A DNA stretch of 64,000 bases from Candidatus Poribacteria bacterium. Its GTDB lineage: Bacteria; Poribacteria; WGA-4E; PCPOR2b. Of the stretch, positions 33,899 through 42,372 are shown in pieces (the first letter of the stretch is position 1; every line of letters starts with the position of its first letter). Both the position numbers and the translations under genes were made by a program. Location of the stretch: contig JAPPKS010000030.1 in the NCBI GenBank assembly GCA_028819845.1, positions 95,784 through 159,783 on the forward strand. Reading direction: 5' to 3'. The notes beneath the pieces are model-generated. The model was not told where the DNA came from. It searched no databases and saw only the letters and a list, made by a program, of their open reading frames with translations.

Positions 33899-34690
33899 TT
33901 AGTTTTTTCGCTTAATCTTTCCCCAAGTGGTCGTCATTTTTTCCGACGGGTGGACTGCAAATGCGGTAATTTCCAAGCCATTTTCCATAATTTCAGTCAA
34001 ATCCTCGTCGCTGAGAGCCGCTTCGAACACCCCGACTTCATCGATGATTCCAGTATAAGACGACCCTTGGCGGCCGCCGATGCTCCAAGTTTGTTCAGAA
34101 GCGACAAAAGCGGGCTTCGCCGTAGCTGTATCCTCCCTCAAATCAAACTCTTCCATATTTCGCAGGATTCTCATGTAGTTCCCTCTGGTACTGCCGATGA
34201 AAGCCCAAAATTCCCAGTTATTCAGCGTTTCCTTCGGCATTCCGCCTGCTGCAACATGCTGGTCGGTGCCGTGCTGCCAAACAACACCGTTGCCCCATGG
34301 AAAGTGAATGGTGATACGGTTGGCTCCATCAAGCGGGTCAAAACTTAGAATATCGCAATCCTGCGTATCTCCAAGCTCGGTCCAGAAGGTAATTGTTGCC
34401 TCTTTTTGAGGCGCGACCAGACCAAATTCGCGGATGTGTACAACATCGCCCAAACTCTTGAAATCCAGAGCAGTGCCAAATTTTCCGTCAACCCATTTCG
34501 GGTTGCCCAAGAACATCCCGTCATTGCCATTACCCGAGATATCCCTGACTTCCTCACCCACGCCCTCCTCAAAAGTCCAAACGCCAACAATAGTGTTTGG
34601 ATCAATCGCGGCGTACGAACTTTGCAGCGCGAATCCAAGAGCAAATAAAACTACACATCCAATTAAAATCTTCCTTTCAATACTGGACAT
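33899..34690 (-). CDS. Secreted LamG domain protein 3 (near-identical duplicate of 32224-33015)
   Basis: This 263-residue protein is about 94% identical to LamG protein 2. It has a signal peptide (residues 1-27), a LamG domain and an AVHPSEKMTTTWGKIK tail. Substitutions cluster in the first 45 residues (for example VGVWTFEEGVGEE instead of VAAYTFEEGEGEE), and the last two residues of the tail differ. The whole middle is nearly unchanged, so the duplication is recent or the copies have been homogenised. It has its own copy of the promoter at 34866-34894. Role is as for its twin, by family analogy a glycan- or matrix-binding surface protein. Confidence 0.87.
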   Translation of the reverse strand: MSSIERKILIGCVVLFALGFALQSSYAAIDPNTIVGVWTFEEGVGEEVRDISGNGNDGMFLGNPKWVDGKFGTALDFKSLGDVVHIREFGLVAPQKEATITFWTELGDTQDCDILSFDPLDGANRITIHFPWGNGVVWQHGTDQHVAAGGMPKETLNNWEFWAFIGSTRGNYMRILRNMEEFDLREDTATAKPAFVASEQTWSIGGRQGSSYTGIIDEVGVFEAALSDEDLTEIMENGLEITAFAVHPSEKMTTTWGKIKRKN

Positions 34691-34865
34691 GACATTGCCT
34701 CCCTTTCTACGGATTGATTACGTTGGACAATCCTTTGTAGATGATAAGTTATGCTCCAATTACAATCACACATCACAATCCTATCCATACGCCGCCAAAC
34801 TTGCGCGCTCTCAAAAACTCTATTCCACATTCAGGTTGTTTGGAAAGGACATGTAAACTGCAGGT

Positions 34866-34894
34866 ATTATATCAAAAAAAACTTGCGCTTTCAA
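34866..34894 (-). promoter_or_regulatory. Promoter of LamG protein 3
   Basis: On the minus strand TTGAAA (34894-34889) and TATAAT (34871-34866) are spaced by 17 bases. It is the duplicate of the promoter at 33191-33219. Confidence 0.72.
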
Positions 34895-35431
34895 TCCAAA
34901 ATCCTATCGTTTAAAAAACGTCAACACAATGTTGACATCGTGACGTCAATTACGGCACACGGCGTATGCCTTCTACTTTAATTATGCGCATTGCACATTC
35001 TCGTAAATTTCGGCTTTGGCTGTTGAGTATTGGTTGTTCGCGGTAGGATTTGCGATTGAGTTCCTGTCTTTCACTGTGTCCCAAGGTGTCCTTACCAATG
35101 TGATTTTGGCCTTGGGGACACTCACCAGCATCGGCGAATTTGGGGTTGATTTTGGAATATCCAAAGGCTTGAGAATCCCGTCAAACATTGGCTCGGCGGC
35201 ATGTCCGGCGCTTGCCTAACGGCGCGCGGTTCAATGAGTCTGAAAGTGCCCTTTTGTGCCCTTTTGTGCCCTAAAATCGGTGTTTCCATTTTGGGACACT
35301 TCGCACGGTTAGGGTTGAATTCTCGATTTACTGTATTGATTTTATGCCACAATGCCAACCACATTTTTTTCGCTAATTAGACGCGTTCGGCGCCGGTCCG
35401 ACTGATTATTCAGGCATGTTCCGCGCTGTCG

Positions 35432-35475
35432 AAAAAAAAGGCGAGGGTGGCACCGCACAGCGCCCTAGCCTCGCC
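35432..35475 (-). terminator. Rho-independent terminator of the SDR gene
   Basis: On the minus strand the stem GGCGAGG (from 35475) pairs with CCTCGCC (ending 35440), with a GC-rich loop that can pair further. It is followed directly by a run of eight T (35439-35432). It lies about 120 bases after the stop codon of the SDR gene at 35593. Confidence 0.85.
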
Positions 35476-35592
35476 GTTAAATGATAATATTTTAAATTTT
35501 AAACAGCACGGTATCTTTTCTAAATTTTAACAGATGGTAAATCCACGTGTCAAGGCAAATATAAGTGGTTATTGACTCTTGGACAATTTTTT

Positions 35593-36357
35593 CTATCTAG
35601 CGGTAAAGCCGCCATCTACAGGCAGCACAACCCCGGTGACATGCCGAGATTCGTCCGAAGCCAAAAATAGAGAGGCATGAGCGATATCTTCAGGTTGCGC
35701 GAGACGTTGAAGGGGATGCATGTTCGCTAAATCTGCTAACTCCGGATTTAACGAACCATCTTCGGAAACCCCGTTTGCTAGGGGACCAGAGAGGGTCGGA
35801 CCGGGACAGATGCAGTTTGCGCGAATCCCGTCCTTTCCGAAGTCTACTGCGATGGCGCGGGTCAACTGCAGGATAGCCCCTTTGGTTGCGGCGTATACCG
35901 CTTGCCCCGGGAAAACAACCATCGCAGAAATCGACCCGATGTTGATGATGCTTCCGCCATTCTGCTGCTGCATCAAGGGAATGACTTCTCTGACCAGAAA
36001 CCCGGCGCTTTTGACGTTGACGGCCAAATAGCGGTCCCAGACCTCGTCGGTTGCGTTAACGAAATTACCGCCGGGTGACTGGATTGCCGCGTTGTTGACC
36101 AACACGTCTACTCGTTCCCAAGCGTTGTGTACGTCTTGGACAGCGTGCCTTACAGCCGTAGAATCACTGATGTCAATGTCGAGCATCAGTGGCTTCGCGC
36201 CAAGGGATTCGACTACTTGACCCGCCTGCAGCAGCTTGTCCGTGTTCACGTCAATCATGGCAACCCTAGCTCCGTGTTGGGTGAATATCTTTGCTGTTGC
36301 GAAGCCCATACCCTGAGCTGCTCCGGTGACAATTGCAACTTTGTTTTCTAGTCTCAT
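35593..36357 (-). CDS. Short-chain dehydrogenase/reductase (classical SDR)
   Basis: This 254-residue classical SDR has the cofactor motif TGAAQGMGFA (about residues 11-20), NNAAIQ (about 90-95), a Ser in the catalytic strand (INIGSISAM) and the YAATK active site (about residues 156-160). The C-terminal DGGFTAR end is typical of gluconate- or sugar-alcohol-type dehydrogenases with an NAD(P) cofactor. The exact substrate is unknown. Aspartate after the second strand (AMIDVNTD) favours NAD. It is followed by a strong terminator and preceded, 89 bases away, by the second DUF6785 gene on the same strand, which may supply its substrate (inference). Confidence 0.9.
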   Translation of the reverse strand: MRLENKVAIVTGAAQGMGFATAKIFTQHGARVAMIDVNTDKLLQAGQVVESLGAKPLMLDIDISDSTAVRHAVQDVHNAWERVDVLVNNAAIQSPGGNFVNATDEVWDRYLAVNVKSAGFLVREVIPLMQQQNGGSIINIGSISAMVVFPGQAVYAATKGAILQLTRAIAVDFGKDGIRANCICPGPTLSGPLANGVSEDGSLNPELADLANMHPLQRLAQPEDIAHASLFLASDESRHVTGVVLPVDGGFTAR

Positions 36358-36446
36358 AATATCTTAAACTCCGGTATTGAAAATATGGCGGTGCGTTCAG
36401 TCTTATCTGAATTGGAAATCGCACTATACGGATTTCGGATGGGCAT

Positions 36447-38378
36447 TTAGCGTCCGTGCCAAGCCATGTTGTAGGTTGAAATATTAAACACCGCGCTGAT
36501 GATGCTCCAAATGCAGCCCATGGAATAGTCTCCCAGTATCAATCCGGCAAAGAATGGTATGGCTCGGCGATAAGCGCGTAAACCGCCGTACCTGAGGATG
36601 GCGAGCTTGCACGACCAACTAATAAGCACCGGCACCCAGATGTAGACCATCTCCGCCGGACTCACTCCGAGCACATAACCGACCGGGTGAAATGGCCACC
36701 AGAGGAACTTCATCTTCATGATTAGGAGAAAAGTGGTCACGCCAAATCCTAAGCCCATTGCGCCGATTGTGAAGTAATTTGGTCCGGTCGGAAAAGTCAA
36801 CCACGGCTGAAGGCGCCGTCCAAAACTTTCCACTCCGACCCACTGAATAAAAGACCTCGAATTTGACGCACCCTCCCGATACTCTATGTTGAGATATATC
36901 AGAAAAGTTGCCGGAATACAAACAGCGAGGGTAATTAACATCGCCCACACGAGTTGCCGGCTGTTTATATTGGATTGTTCACCAATGCGGAAGGCTTCTA
37001 ATTGATTTGGCATCGGATGCGCCGGCTGGTCTCGATTCAGCCAATAAAAAAAGTTGAGAATGGTCAAGTTTCGGGGACCGTATGCCCGGGTACCGATAGA
37101 TGTGACCATTGTTCGACCGGGATCCACCCAAAGCAGTTCGTGTACAGCTACGCCAAGGCTAGCTCTGACCTTTGTCAAACCGATGGCGCCGCAACAGTAT
37201 AGCCCCAAAAAGAGCAAAATAACCCAATAAGAGAAACCTGCACTGTAAGCAAACCAGAGGAAGAACAATACCCCGCCGATGATACCCAATATCGCAGCCC
37301 GATAAGACATAGACTCTCTCGAATCGTCTATGCCCGCCTTTGCGGTTGCTACGTGGGTGATAACCCGCTTTAGGTGTTTTCGCCCGACCCATAGCGCCAA
37401 GATGCCCAACGCAGTCCAGGCACCTTGTGCCTGTTCATCAAAGTAAAGGTTTCGCCACCCGGCAACCCCCATCAAAATCAGGGTCACTTTTTTGAAAATG
37501 TAGAAGAACCAGGCGGAAAAAGCGAGGTCGAGCGGCATAAAAAAGGACAATCCGATGACGAAAGGCTGGAATGAGATGAGTGTCCCGCGCATGTAACTCC
37601 ACGGCTTGTCGGGAAAATTGAAATGCTGCCACCCAACACGGACAGACGGTACAGCGGGATATAAGACGTGTAGGCCATTCAGCAGACTAATTCCAGCCGC
37701 GATACCAAAACCCACCCACATTAATTTACTCTTTAAAAAAGCGGTAGTGTCGCGCCCCATCTCCAATGGCATCCACGTAATCGGGTAGGTGAGGCGTTCG
37801 TGGTCGGTAAACTGTCTCCTGATAACCGTGTTAATGCAGATGAGGACGAAATAGAGAACAAACATAAAGGCGGACCAACAAAGCAATGGAACAATCCAAG
37901 CCGTGAAATATTGTTGCGTGAAGAAGGAGGTCTCACCGAGGAAAAATCCTTGCAGCACGTTCTTGTCTTGAATTGCAAACCAATCGGGGATGTGCCGCCA
38001 GAACAGATTCCGCCAATCATTTTCTTCTGTGTCAAACCAGAAGGGGTGGGCAAGCGTACCTACCAACTTGTTCATGCTGGTGTGTCCGGACACCGTCGTC
38101 ACCATAACAACCATGACGTAGACAACTAGAAGGTCGGAGTCGGACAGGGCGGTTTTTGGTAGGAGTTTCTTCAGAACGAAATTCAGGAGAATCAGGACAA
38201 ACAGGGTGAAAATGGCATTACTAAAGAGCGACATGTAGTTATGCAGCGGACCAATGATAAGGTCATTTGTCGCAATCCAATAGGTGTTTACGAGCGCCAA
38301 TGCGAGTCCGATGACGAACACTCTAAAGGGGATACTAGCCGGGTTCTTATTAGATTCGGTGTTCGAGAATGTGCTCAC
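36447..38378 (-). CDS. DUF6785/DUF6784-family polytopic membrane protein, second copy
   Basis: This 643-residue membrane protein has twelve or more hydrophobic segments and is paralogous to the protein at 5631-7526. Shared landmarks are FTLFVLILLN (helix 2), DLLVVYVMV, ICINTVIRRQFTDHERLTYPI (matching ACINTIIRKQWTENEKLSYPI), RVGWQHFNF (versus RLGYNLTPLF) and WPFHPVGYVLG. Identity between the two is only moderate, so they have diverged for different substrates or roles. The family is uncharacterised, and its topology suggests a permease. Here it neighbours an SDR dehydrogenase, while the first copy neighbours an isomerase cassette. Both contexts suggest sugar or sugar-acid uptake. Confidence 0.8.
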   Translation of the reverse strand: MSTFSNTESNKNPASIPFRVFVIGLALALVNTYWIATNDLIIGPLHNYMSLFSNAIFTLFVLILLNFVLKKLLPKTALSDSDLLVVYVMVVMVTTVSGHTSMNKLVGTLAHPFWFDTEENDWRNLFWRHIPDWFAIQDKNVLQGFFLGETSFFTQQYFTAWIVPLLCWSAFMFVLYFVLICINTVIRRQFTDHERLTYPITWMPLEMGRDTTAFLKSKLMWVGFGIAAGISLLNGLHVLYPAVPSVRVGWQHFNFPDKPWSYMRGTLISFQPFVIGLSFFMPLDLAFSAWFFYIFKKVTLILMGVAGWRNLYFDEQAQGAWTALGILALWVGRKHLKRVITHVATAKAGIDDSRESMSYRAAILGIIGGVLFFLWFAYSAGFSYWVILLFLGLYCCGAIGLTKVRASLGVAVHELLWVDPGRTMVTSIGTRAYGPRNLTILNFFYWLNRDQPAHPMPNQLEAFRIGEQSNINSRQLVWAMLITLAVCIPATFLIYLNIEYREGASNSRSFIQWVGVESFGRRLQPWLTFPTGPNYFTIGAMGLGFGVTTFLLIMKMKFLWWPFHPVGYVLGVSPAEMVYIWVPVLISWSCKLAILRYGGLRAYRRAIPFFAGLILGDYSMGCIWSIISAVFNISTYNMAWHGR

Positions 38379-38457
38379 ATATCCTCATTTCCCAAGAATC
38401 ATCTGGTACGGAACATGCTTGGGTGTAGATTGTTTAACGGGGCCGCTAATTTTTAAA

Positions 38458-40065
38458 CTATCGACCCTGTTGATACTGTAAGGCGGCTTGAATGAAATCA
38501 CGAAACAGTGGGTGGGGAACCAGCGGTTTGGACTGAAATTCAGGGTGAAACTGGGAACCGACCATCCAAGGGTGATCGGCGACTTCAGCAATTTCAACGA
38601 GGCTATCGTCGGGGGATAGGCCGCTCAGACACAGCCCCTCTGATTCAAGTTGATCCCGATACCGATTATTCAGCTCGTATCGATGGCGATGCCGTTCAAG
38701 AATGATCGGTTGGCCGTAGGCTGCATAGCTCTTGGTGTTCATCTTCAAGACGCACGGGTAGAGCCCTAACCGCATGGTACCACCAAGATTGGATTTGTCT
38801 TGCTGATCTAGCATCAAATCGATAACGGGGTGGGGCGTTTCCGGATCGAATTCAGAACTGTTTGCGTTCTTCAGATTCGCAACATTCCGCGCAAACTCGA
38901 TCACCATGCACTGCATACCGAGGCATAGTCCGAAAAAGGGGATGTAATTCTCATGGGCGTAGCGAATGGCAATAATCATGCCTTCAATGCCTCGCACACC
39001 AAACCCGCCGGGGACGAGAATGCCGCCGATTCCCTGGAATTGTTCGGCGAAGTTTTGGTTATCAATTAGCGTCTCAGAGTCAATCCACTTGATATTTACG
39101 GCGGACTCATTGGCAATTCCCCCATGCTTGAGCGCCTCTTGAACACTGAGGTAGGTATCGGATCCCTTCACATACTTGCCCACGATTGCGATTCGGGTAC
39201 TTTGTTTTGGACGTCGGAGTTTTTCCACCATCCCTGCCCACTCGGTATTGATTGGCGGCCGGTCCTCGAGTCCTAATTTTTTTATCACCAAATGCGCCAT
39301 ACCTTGCCGTTCAAAGTTCAGCGGAATCTCGTCGACTAAATTGGTGTCGAGGCCTTCAACGATGTACTCCTCCTGAAGTCCGCAGAGGAGCGAAATTTTC
39401 TTTCGCATTCCCTCTTCTATGGGGTGACTTGTGCGGCAAATTAGGAGATCGGGTTGGATACCGTACTCTTGCAGCGTTCGGATGCTGTGTTGGGTCGGTT
39501 TGCTCTTGCTTTCGCCGTTAGGAAGGGTATATATTAGCGACACATGAATGAACAGCGTATTCTCGCGGCCAACCTCTACCGCCATCTGTCGAATAGCTTC
39601 TACAAACGGCGGTGTCTCAAAATCTCCGATGGTTCCGCCAATCTCCGTAATAATCACTTCGGCGTCGTTGTCACGCCCCATCTGATATATGCGTCCCTTA
39701 ATCTCATCGGTGAGATGCGGAATCAGTTGCACGGTTTTTCCGAGATAATCGCCGCGCCGTTCTTTCGCAATCACCTCGCTATACACCGAGCCGGAGGTAA
39801 TATAAGAGTTTTGATTGAGGTCAATTCCCGTGAATCTCTCGTAATTGCCGAGATCGAGGTCGGTTTCCGCACCGTCCCGCGTCACAAACACTTCACCATG
39901 TTCAAACGGATTCATTGTACCGGCATCTAAATTGAGGTACGGGTCAATTTTAATTGCCATAACCTTGAACCCGCGATTGATGAGTAGGCGTCCAAGAGAT
40001 GCGGTTGTAATTCCTTTTCCGATGCCGGAAATTACGCCACCAGTAACAAAAATGTGTCTTGCCAT
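38458..40065 (-). CDS. pyrG: CTP synthase
   Basis: This 535-residue enzyme makes CTP from UTP, ATP and glutamine. The N-terminal synthetase domain opens with FVTGGVISGIGKGITTASLG and has the KIDPYLNLDAGTMNPFEHGEV segment. The C-terminal class I glutamine amidotransferase domain carries the nucleophile Cys in FFGLCLGMQ, with His/Glu in GSQFHPEFQSKP. It is of normal length. The kdsB gene lies 141 bases upstream on the same strand, and the kdsB-pyrG order is common because KdsB uses CTP. Confidence 0.97.
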   Translation of the reverse strand: MARHIFVTGGVISGIGKGITTASLGRLLINRGFKVMAIKIDPYLNLDAGTMNPFEHGEVFVTRDGAETDLDLGNYERFTGIDLNQNSYITSGSVYSEVIAKERRGDYLGKTVQLIPHLTDEIKGRIYQMGRDNDAEVIITEIGGTIGDFETPPFVEAIRQMAVEVGRENTLFIHVSLIYTLPNGESKSKPTQHSIRTLQEYGIQPDLLICRTSHPIEEGMRKKISLLCGLQEEYIVEGLDTNLVDEIPLNFERQGMAHLVIKKLGLEDRPPINTEWAGMVEKLRRPKQSTRIAIVGKYVKGSDTYLSVQEALKHGGIANESAVNIKWIDSETLIDNQNFAEQFQGIGGILVPGGFGVRGIEGMIIAIRYAHENYIPFFGLCLGMQCMVIEFARNVANLKNANSSEFDPETPHPVIDLMLDQQDKSNLGGTMRLGLYPCVLKMNTKSYAAYGQPIILERHRHRYELNNRYRDQLESEGLCLSGLSPDDSLVEIAEVADHPWMVGSQFHPEFQSKPLVPHPLFRDFIQAALQYQQGR

Positions 40066-40206
40066 TGCATTAACCTCTTTCCCTTGTCCGTTTTTGAGCC
40101 TTCCCTTCCGTTAACCCAACACTCAAAACAATACCTACTCTCTTTAGTCCATTTTACTCGGACAAACTGCACAACTCAGATATTTAAGTAATGCCAATTA
40201 CGTGAT

Positions 40207-40944
40207 TCACTGGCACGATTTCAAGATTGAAATTACACGCTCCAGATCGGCCGGTGTATCAACACCAATCGTGGGATATTCCGTTTCGACAACGCGAATG
40301 CGTACACTGTGCTCGAGGAAGCGCAACTGTTCCAACCCCTCCGAGATTTCACACGGCGTCCGATCCCATTCTGTGAACGAGAGAAGCGTTTTCCGGCGGT
40401 AGGCATAAAGCCCGACATGCCGATAAATTGGGTTAGTTTTTATCCAGTCATTCGACAGATTACCGGGGACGGCGCCTCTCGAAAAATAAAGCGCGAATCC
40501 ATCAAGGCTTGTTACAAGTTTTACGACGTTAGGATCCCGGTAATCGGCTTCATTTTCAACTCTCTGTTTCAGCGTACTCACTTCTACGGCGGGATTATCT
40601 AGGAAGGGTTGGATGAGTTGGTCGATCATGGCTGGTTCAAGCAGCGGCTCATCGCCTTGAATGTTGGCGACGACATCGCAATCCAGCATTTCCGCAACCA
40701 CGGCAACCCGCTCTGTTCCAGTGGGGCAATTCGGTGCGGTCATGAGGACCTCTCCGCCGAAGCCGGCGACCGCATCGTAAATTTGCCTATCGTCGGTTGC
40801 GACAATGACCCCATTCAGAGTCTTTGCACGCGACGCCCGTTCATAGACGTGCTGCACCATCGGCTTGCCGAAAATGTCCGCCAGCGCCTTACCTTCGAAC
40901 CGACTCGACGCGTAGCGTGCGGGAATAACCCCTATGGATTTCAT
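40207..40944 (-). CDS. kdsB: 3-deoxy-manno-octulosonate cytidylyltransferase
   Basis: This 245-residue enzyme activates Kdo with CTP for LPS inner core synthesis. It begins with the nucleotidyltransferase motif VIPARYASSRFEGKALADI (about residues 6-24). Other features are the substrate segment NCPTGTERVA, the DVVANIQGDEPLLEP strand (metal-binding Asp) and YFSRGAVPG near the middle, followed by HVGLYAYRR. Together with the LpxL-like enzyme it argues for a Gram-negative outer membrane with LPS-like lipid. It is transcribed with pyrG. Confidence 0.95.
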   Translation of the reverse strand: MKSIGVIPARYASSRFEGKALADIFGKPMVQHVYERASRAKTLNGVIVATDDRQIYDAVAGFGGEVLMTAPNCPTGTERVAVVAEMLDCDVVANIQGDEPLLEPAMIDQLIQPFLDNPAVEVSTLKQRVENEADYRDPNVVKLVTSLDGFALYFSRGAVPGNLSNDWIKTNPIYRHVGLYAYRRKTLLSFTEWDRTPCEISEGLEQLRFLEHSVRIRVVETEYPTIGVDTPADLERVISILKSCQ

Positions 40945-41020
40945 TGCAGTTTACCCATTTACCGTGCGATAAAGCATTCTAATTCAGCAGAAGAATAGTA
41001 ACTCAATTGTTTTTGGGAAA

Positions 41021-42046
41021 TTAAGTTTTCTTGTGATATTCTTGTTCAACTTCTCGAATGAACAAATCTATCTGTTTAGGTTCCTTTTCGTAATCTTCAA
41101 AAGCGAAAACAGAATTTAGTGCAATTTCCACAGATTTTACCTCTTTATCAATCCCGATGTAGTTTCTGCCTTCGCTAATGGCTGCGATCGCTGTTGTTCC
41201 ACTGCCAATGAAGCAATCAAGTACAACATCACCGGTGTCCGAAAGCAGCTTTATGACTCTTCTCGGAAGCTCAACAGGGAACTTTGAATCATGATTGGAG
41301 TTGCTGCGAACCGACGGGATTTCCCAAACCGCTCTCGAACCCCAGTTCACCCACTCCTCCTTCGTCAGACGGCGACGATCGACTCTGGTAATGCCTGGTT
41401 TCCAAAACACATAGATATACTCAAATTCATCAACGGAGCGATAAGAAATAGTGTGCCATCTAGAATTTTCCCACGCGGCATCCTTTACCCAAACGCGCCG
41501 ATCGTACAAATGAAATCCGGTTTCATTGGCGGCCTCCTCAATTAGGTTGCCAACCAGAAAAACGCGTGTTTGCGCATGGTATTTTCCGCCCCTTACGTTG
41601 TTGCCGTTCAATCGCCTGTCAATGGTTTGTTCACTACACCCGAAATGTCCAGCTAACTCGTGTTTGTTCCAAGTCGGGTGCTCATTCTTGACCGCAAGTA
41701 TCTGCTCCTTGGTCACTCTGATTTTTCGCCGTGATACGTTCTCCGCCATTATTTTCGGCATGGACTCATCCTTGAAGCACAGAATATCGGCGATATTGAT
41801 AGCGAGGAATCCTCCCGGCTTTATGACTGGGAAATGCAGCTTGATTACTTCCCACAATAATGCTTTCCATTCCGCGAGAGACATATCGCCCTCGTATGCT
41901 TTCCCGACAAAGTATGGCGGTGACCAAACACTAAGTGCGACGGAGTCCGGCCTGATTTTTTTCAACAATTTTCTTGAATCACCATGATAAATGTTGTTTT
42001 CTTCCAGGTGATTTTCAGTACCTACGCACCCCATTCCCCCTTGCAC
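41021..42046 (-). CDS. Orphan DNA methyltransferase, beta-class (N4-cytosine or N6-adenine) with internal HTH
   Basis: This 341-residue DNA methyltransferase has a permuted order. Motif IV SPPY (residues 42-45) and its region SVWSPPYFVGKAYEG are in the N-terminal part, while the SAM-binding motif I FIGSGTTA is near the C-terminus. SPPY favours cytosine-N4 methylation. Between them lies an insert (about 110-160) with a helix-turn-helix-like stretch, HELAGHFGCSEQTIDRR. It looks like a phage or mobile-element type enzyme. No restriction endonuclease gene is adjacent. Start codon choice is uncertain: GTG 42046 or ATG 42034; the conserved part begins at about residue 18. Confidence 0.87.
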   Translation of the reverse strand: MQGGMGCVGTENHLEENNIYHGDSRKLLKKIRPDSVALSVWSPPYFVGKAYEGDMSLAEWKALLWEVIKLHFPVIKPGGFLAINIADILCFKDESMPKIMAENVSRRKIRVTKEQILAVKNEHPTWNKHELAGHFGCSEQTIDRRLNGNNVRGGKYHAQTRVFLVGNLIEEAANETGFHLYDRRVWVKDAAWENSRWHTISYRSVDEFEYIYVFWKPGITRVDRRRLTKEEWVNWGSRAVWEIPSVRSNSNHDSKFPVELPRRVIKLLSDTGDVVLDCFIGSGTTAIAAISEGRNYIGIDKEVKSVEIALNSVFAFEDYEKEPKQIDLFIREVEQEYHKKT

Positions 42047-42140
42047 ACCCCCTCAGTCTCATTATACTGTATGGTTTGAACTCGCCACGATGCCTTTTGT
42101 TTCATTTTAGCAAAACTGACTCGAACCCTAAAATTTTCTC

Positions 42141-42166
42141 CGCGGGTCGGCGCATCCCGACCCGCG
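42141..42166. repeat. GC-rich palindromic hairpin
   Basis: CGCGGGTCGG (42141-42150) and CCGACCCGCG (42157-42166) are exact inverted repeats around a six-base loop. There is no clean U-tract on either strand: an AAAATTTTCTC stretch lies to the left. Such CGGGTCGG/CCGACCCG hairpins are common interspersed elements, so I do not call it a terminator. Confidence 0.55.
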
Positions 42167-42310
42167 AGCCATATTCCATCATCAGTGCATCAGTGGACAA
42201 TCACGGGCGCGTATTTTTGTTGTAAATTGGCTTATATAATTCAGTTCATCTTATCATGAACACCTTACTAAATCAAGCGAAAACTGCTGTGAAGGAAACC
42301 TCGGTTGCTC

Positions 42311-42339
42311 TTGCTACAGGTTAGAAAATTTGCTAAAAT
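42311..42339 (+). promoter_or_regulatory. Candidate sigma-70 promoter for the dehydratase gene
   Basis: TTGCTA at 42311-42316 and TAAAAT at 42334-42339 are spaced by 17 bases. The gene starts at 42373. Confidence 0.5.
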
Positions 42340-42372
42340 AACGCCTATCATCGGCATAGAAAGAGGCGCGAG

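Larger units (their letters stand above)
34691..35592. other. Intergenic stretch with duplicated leader, repeat copy and terminator
   Basis: The first 230 bases repeat the leader and promoter found upstream of LamG protein 2. Positions 34945-34970 hold a degenerate copy of the GGCATACGG hairpin element. Positions about 35080-35310 resemble 33397-33600, with tandem CCCTTTTGTG phrases at 35249-35270. A clear minus-strand terminator lies at 35432-35475. The open frames here (34982-35188 on the minus strand, 35016-35219 on the plus strand) fall within the repeat and do not look like genes. Confidence 0.6.
42047..42372. other. Intergenic region between the DNA methyltransferase and the dehydratase gene
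   Basis: It holds a strong 10-base palindromic hairpin (42141-42166), a promoter for the plus-strand gene (42311-42339) and otherwise AT-rich sequence. No gene is evident. Confidence 0.6.

Noticed and set aside
34982..35188. Open frame on the minus strand in the LamG 3 upstream region
   Set aside because: The corresponding stretch upstream of LamG 2 resembles it only as a diverged repeat, and the frame has no start signal.
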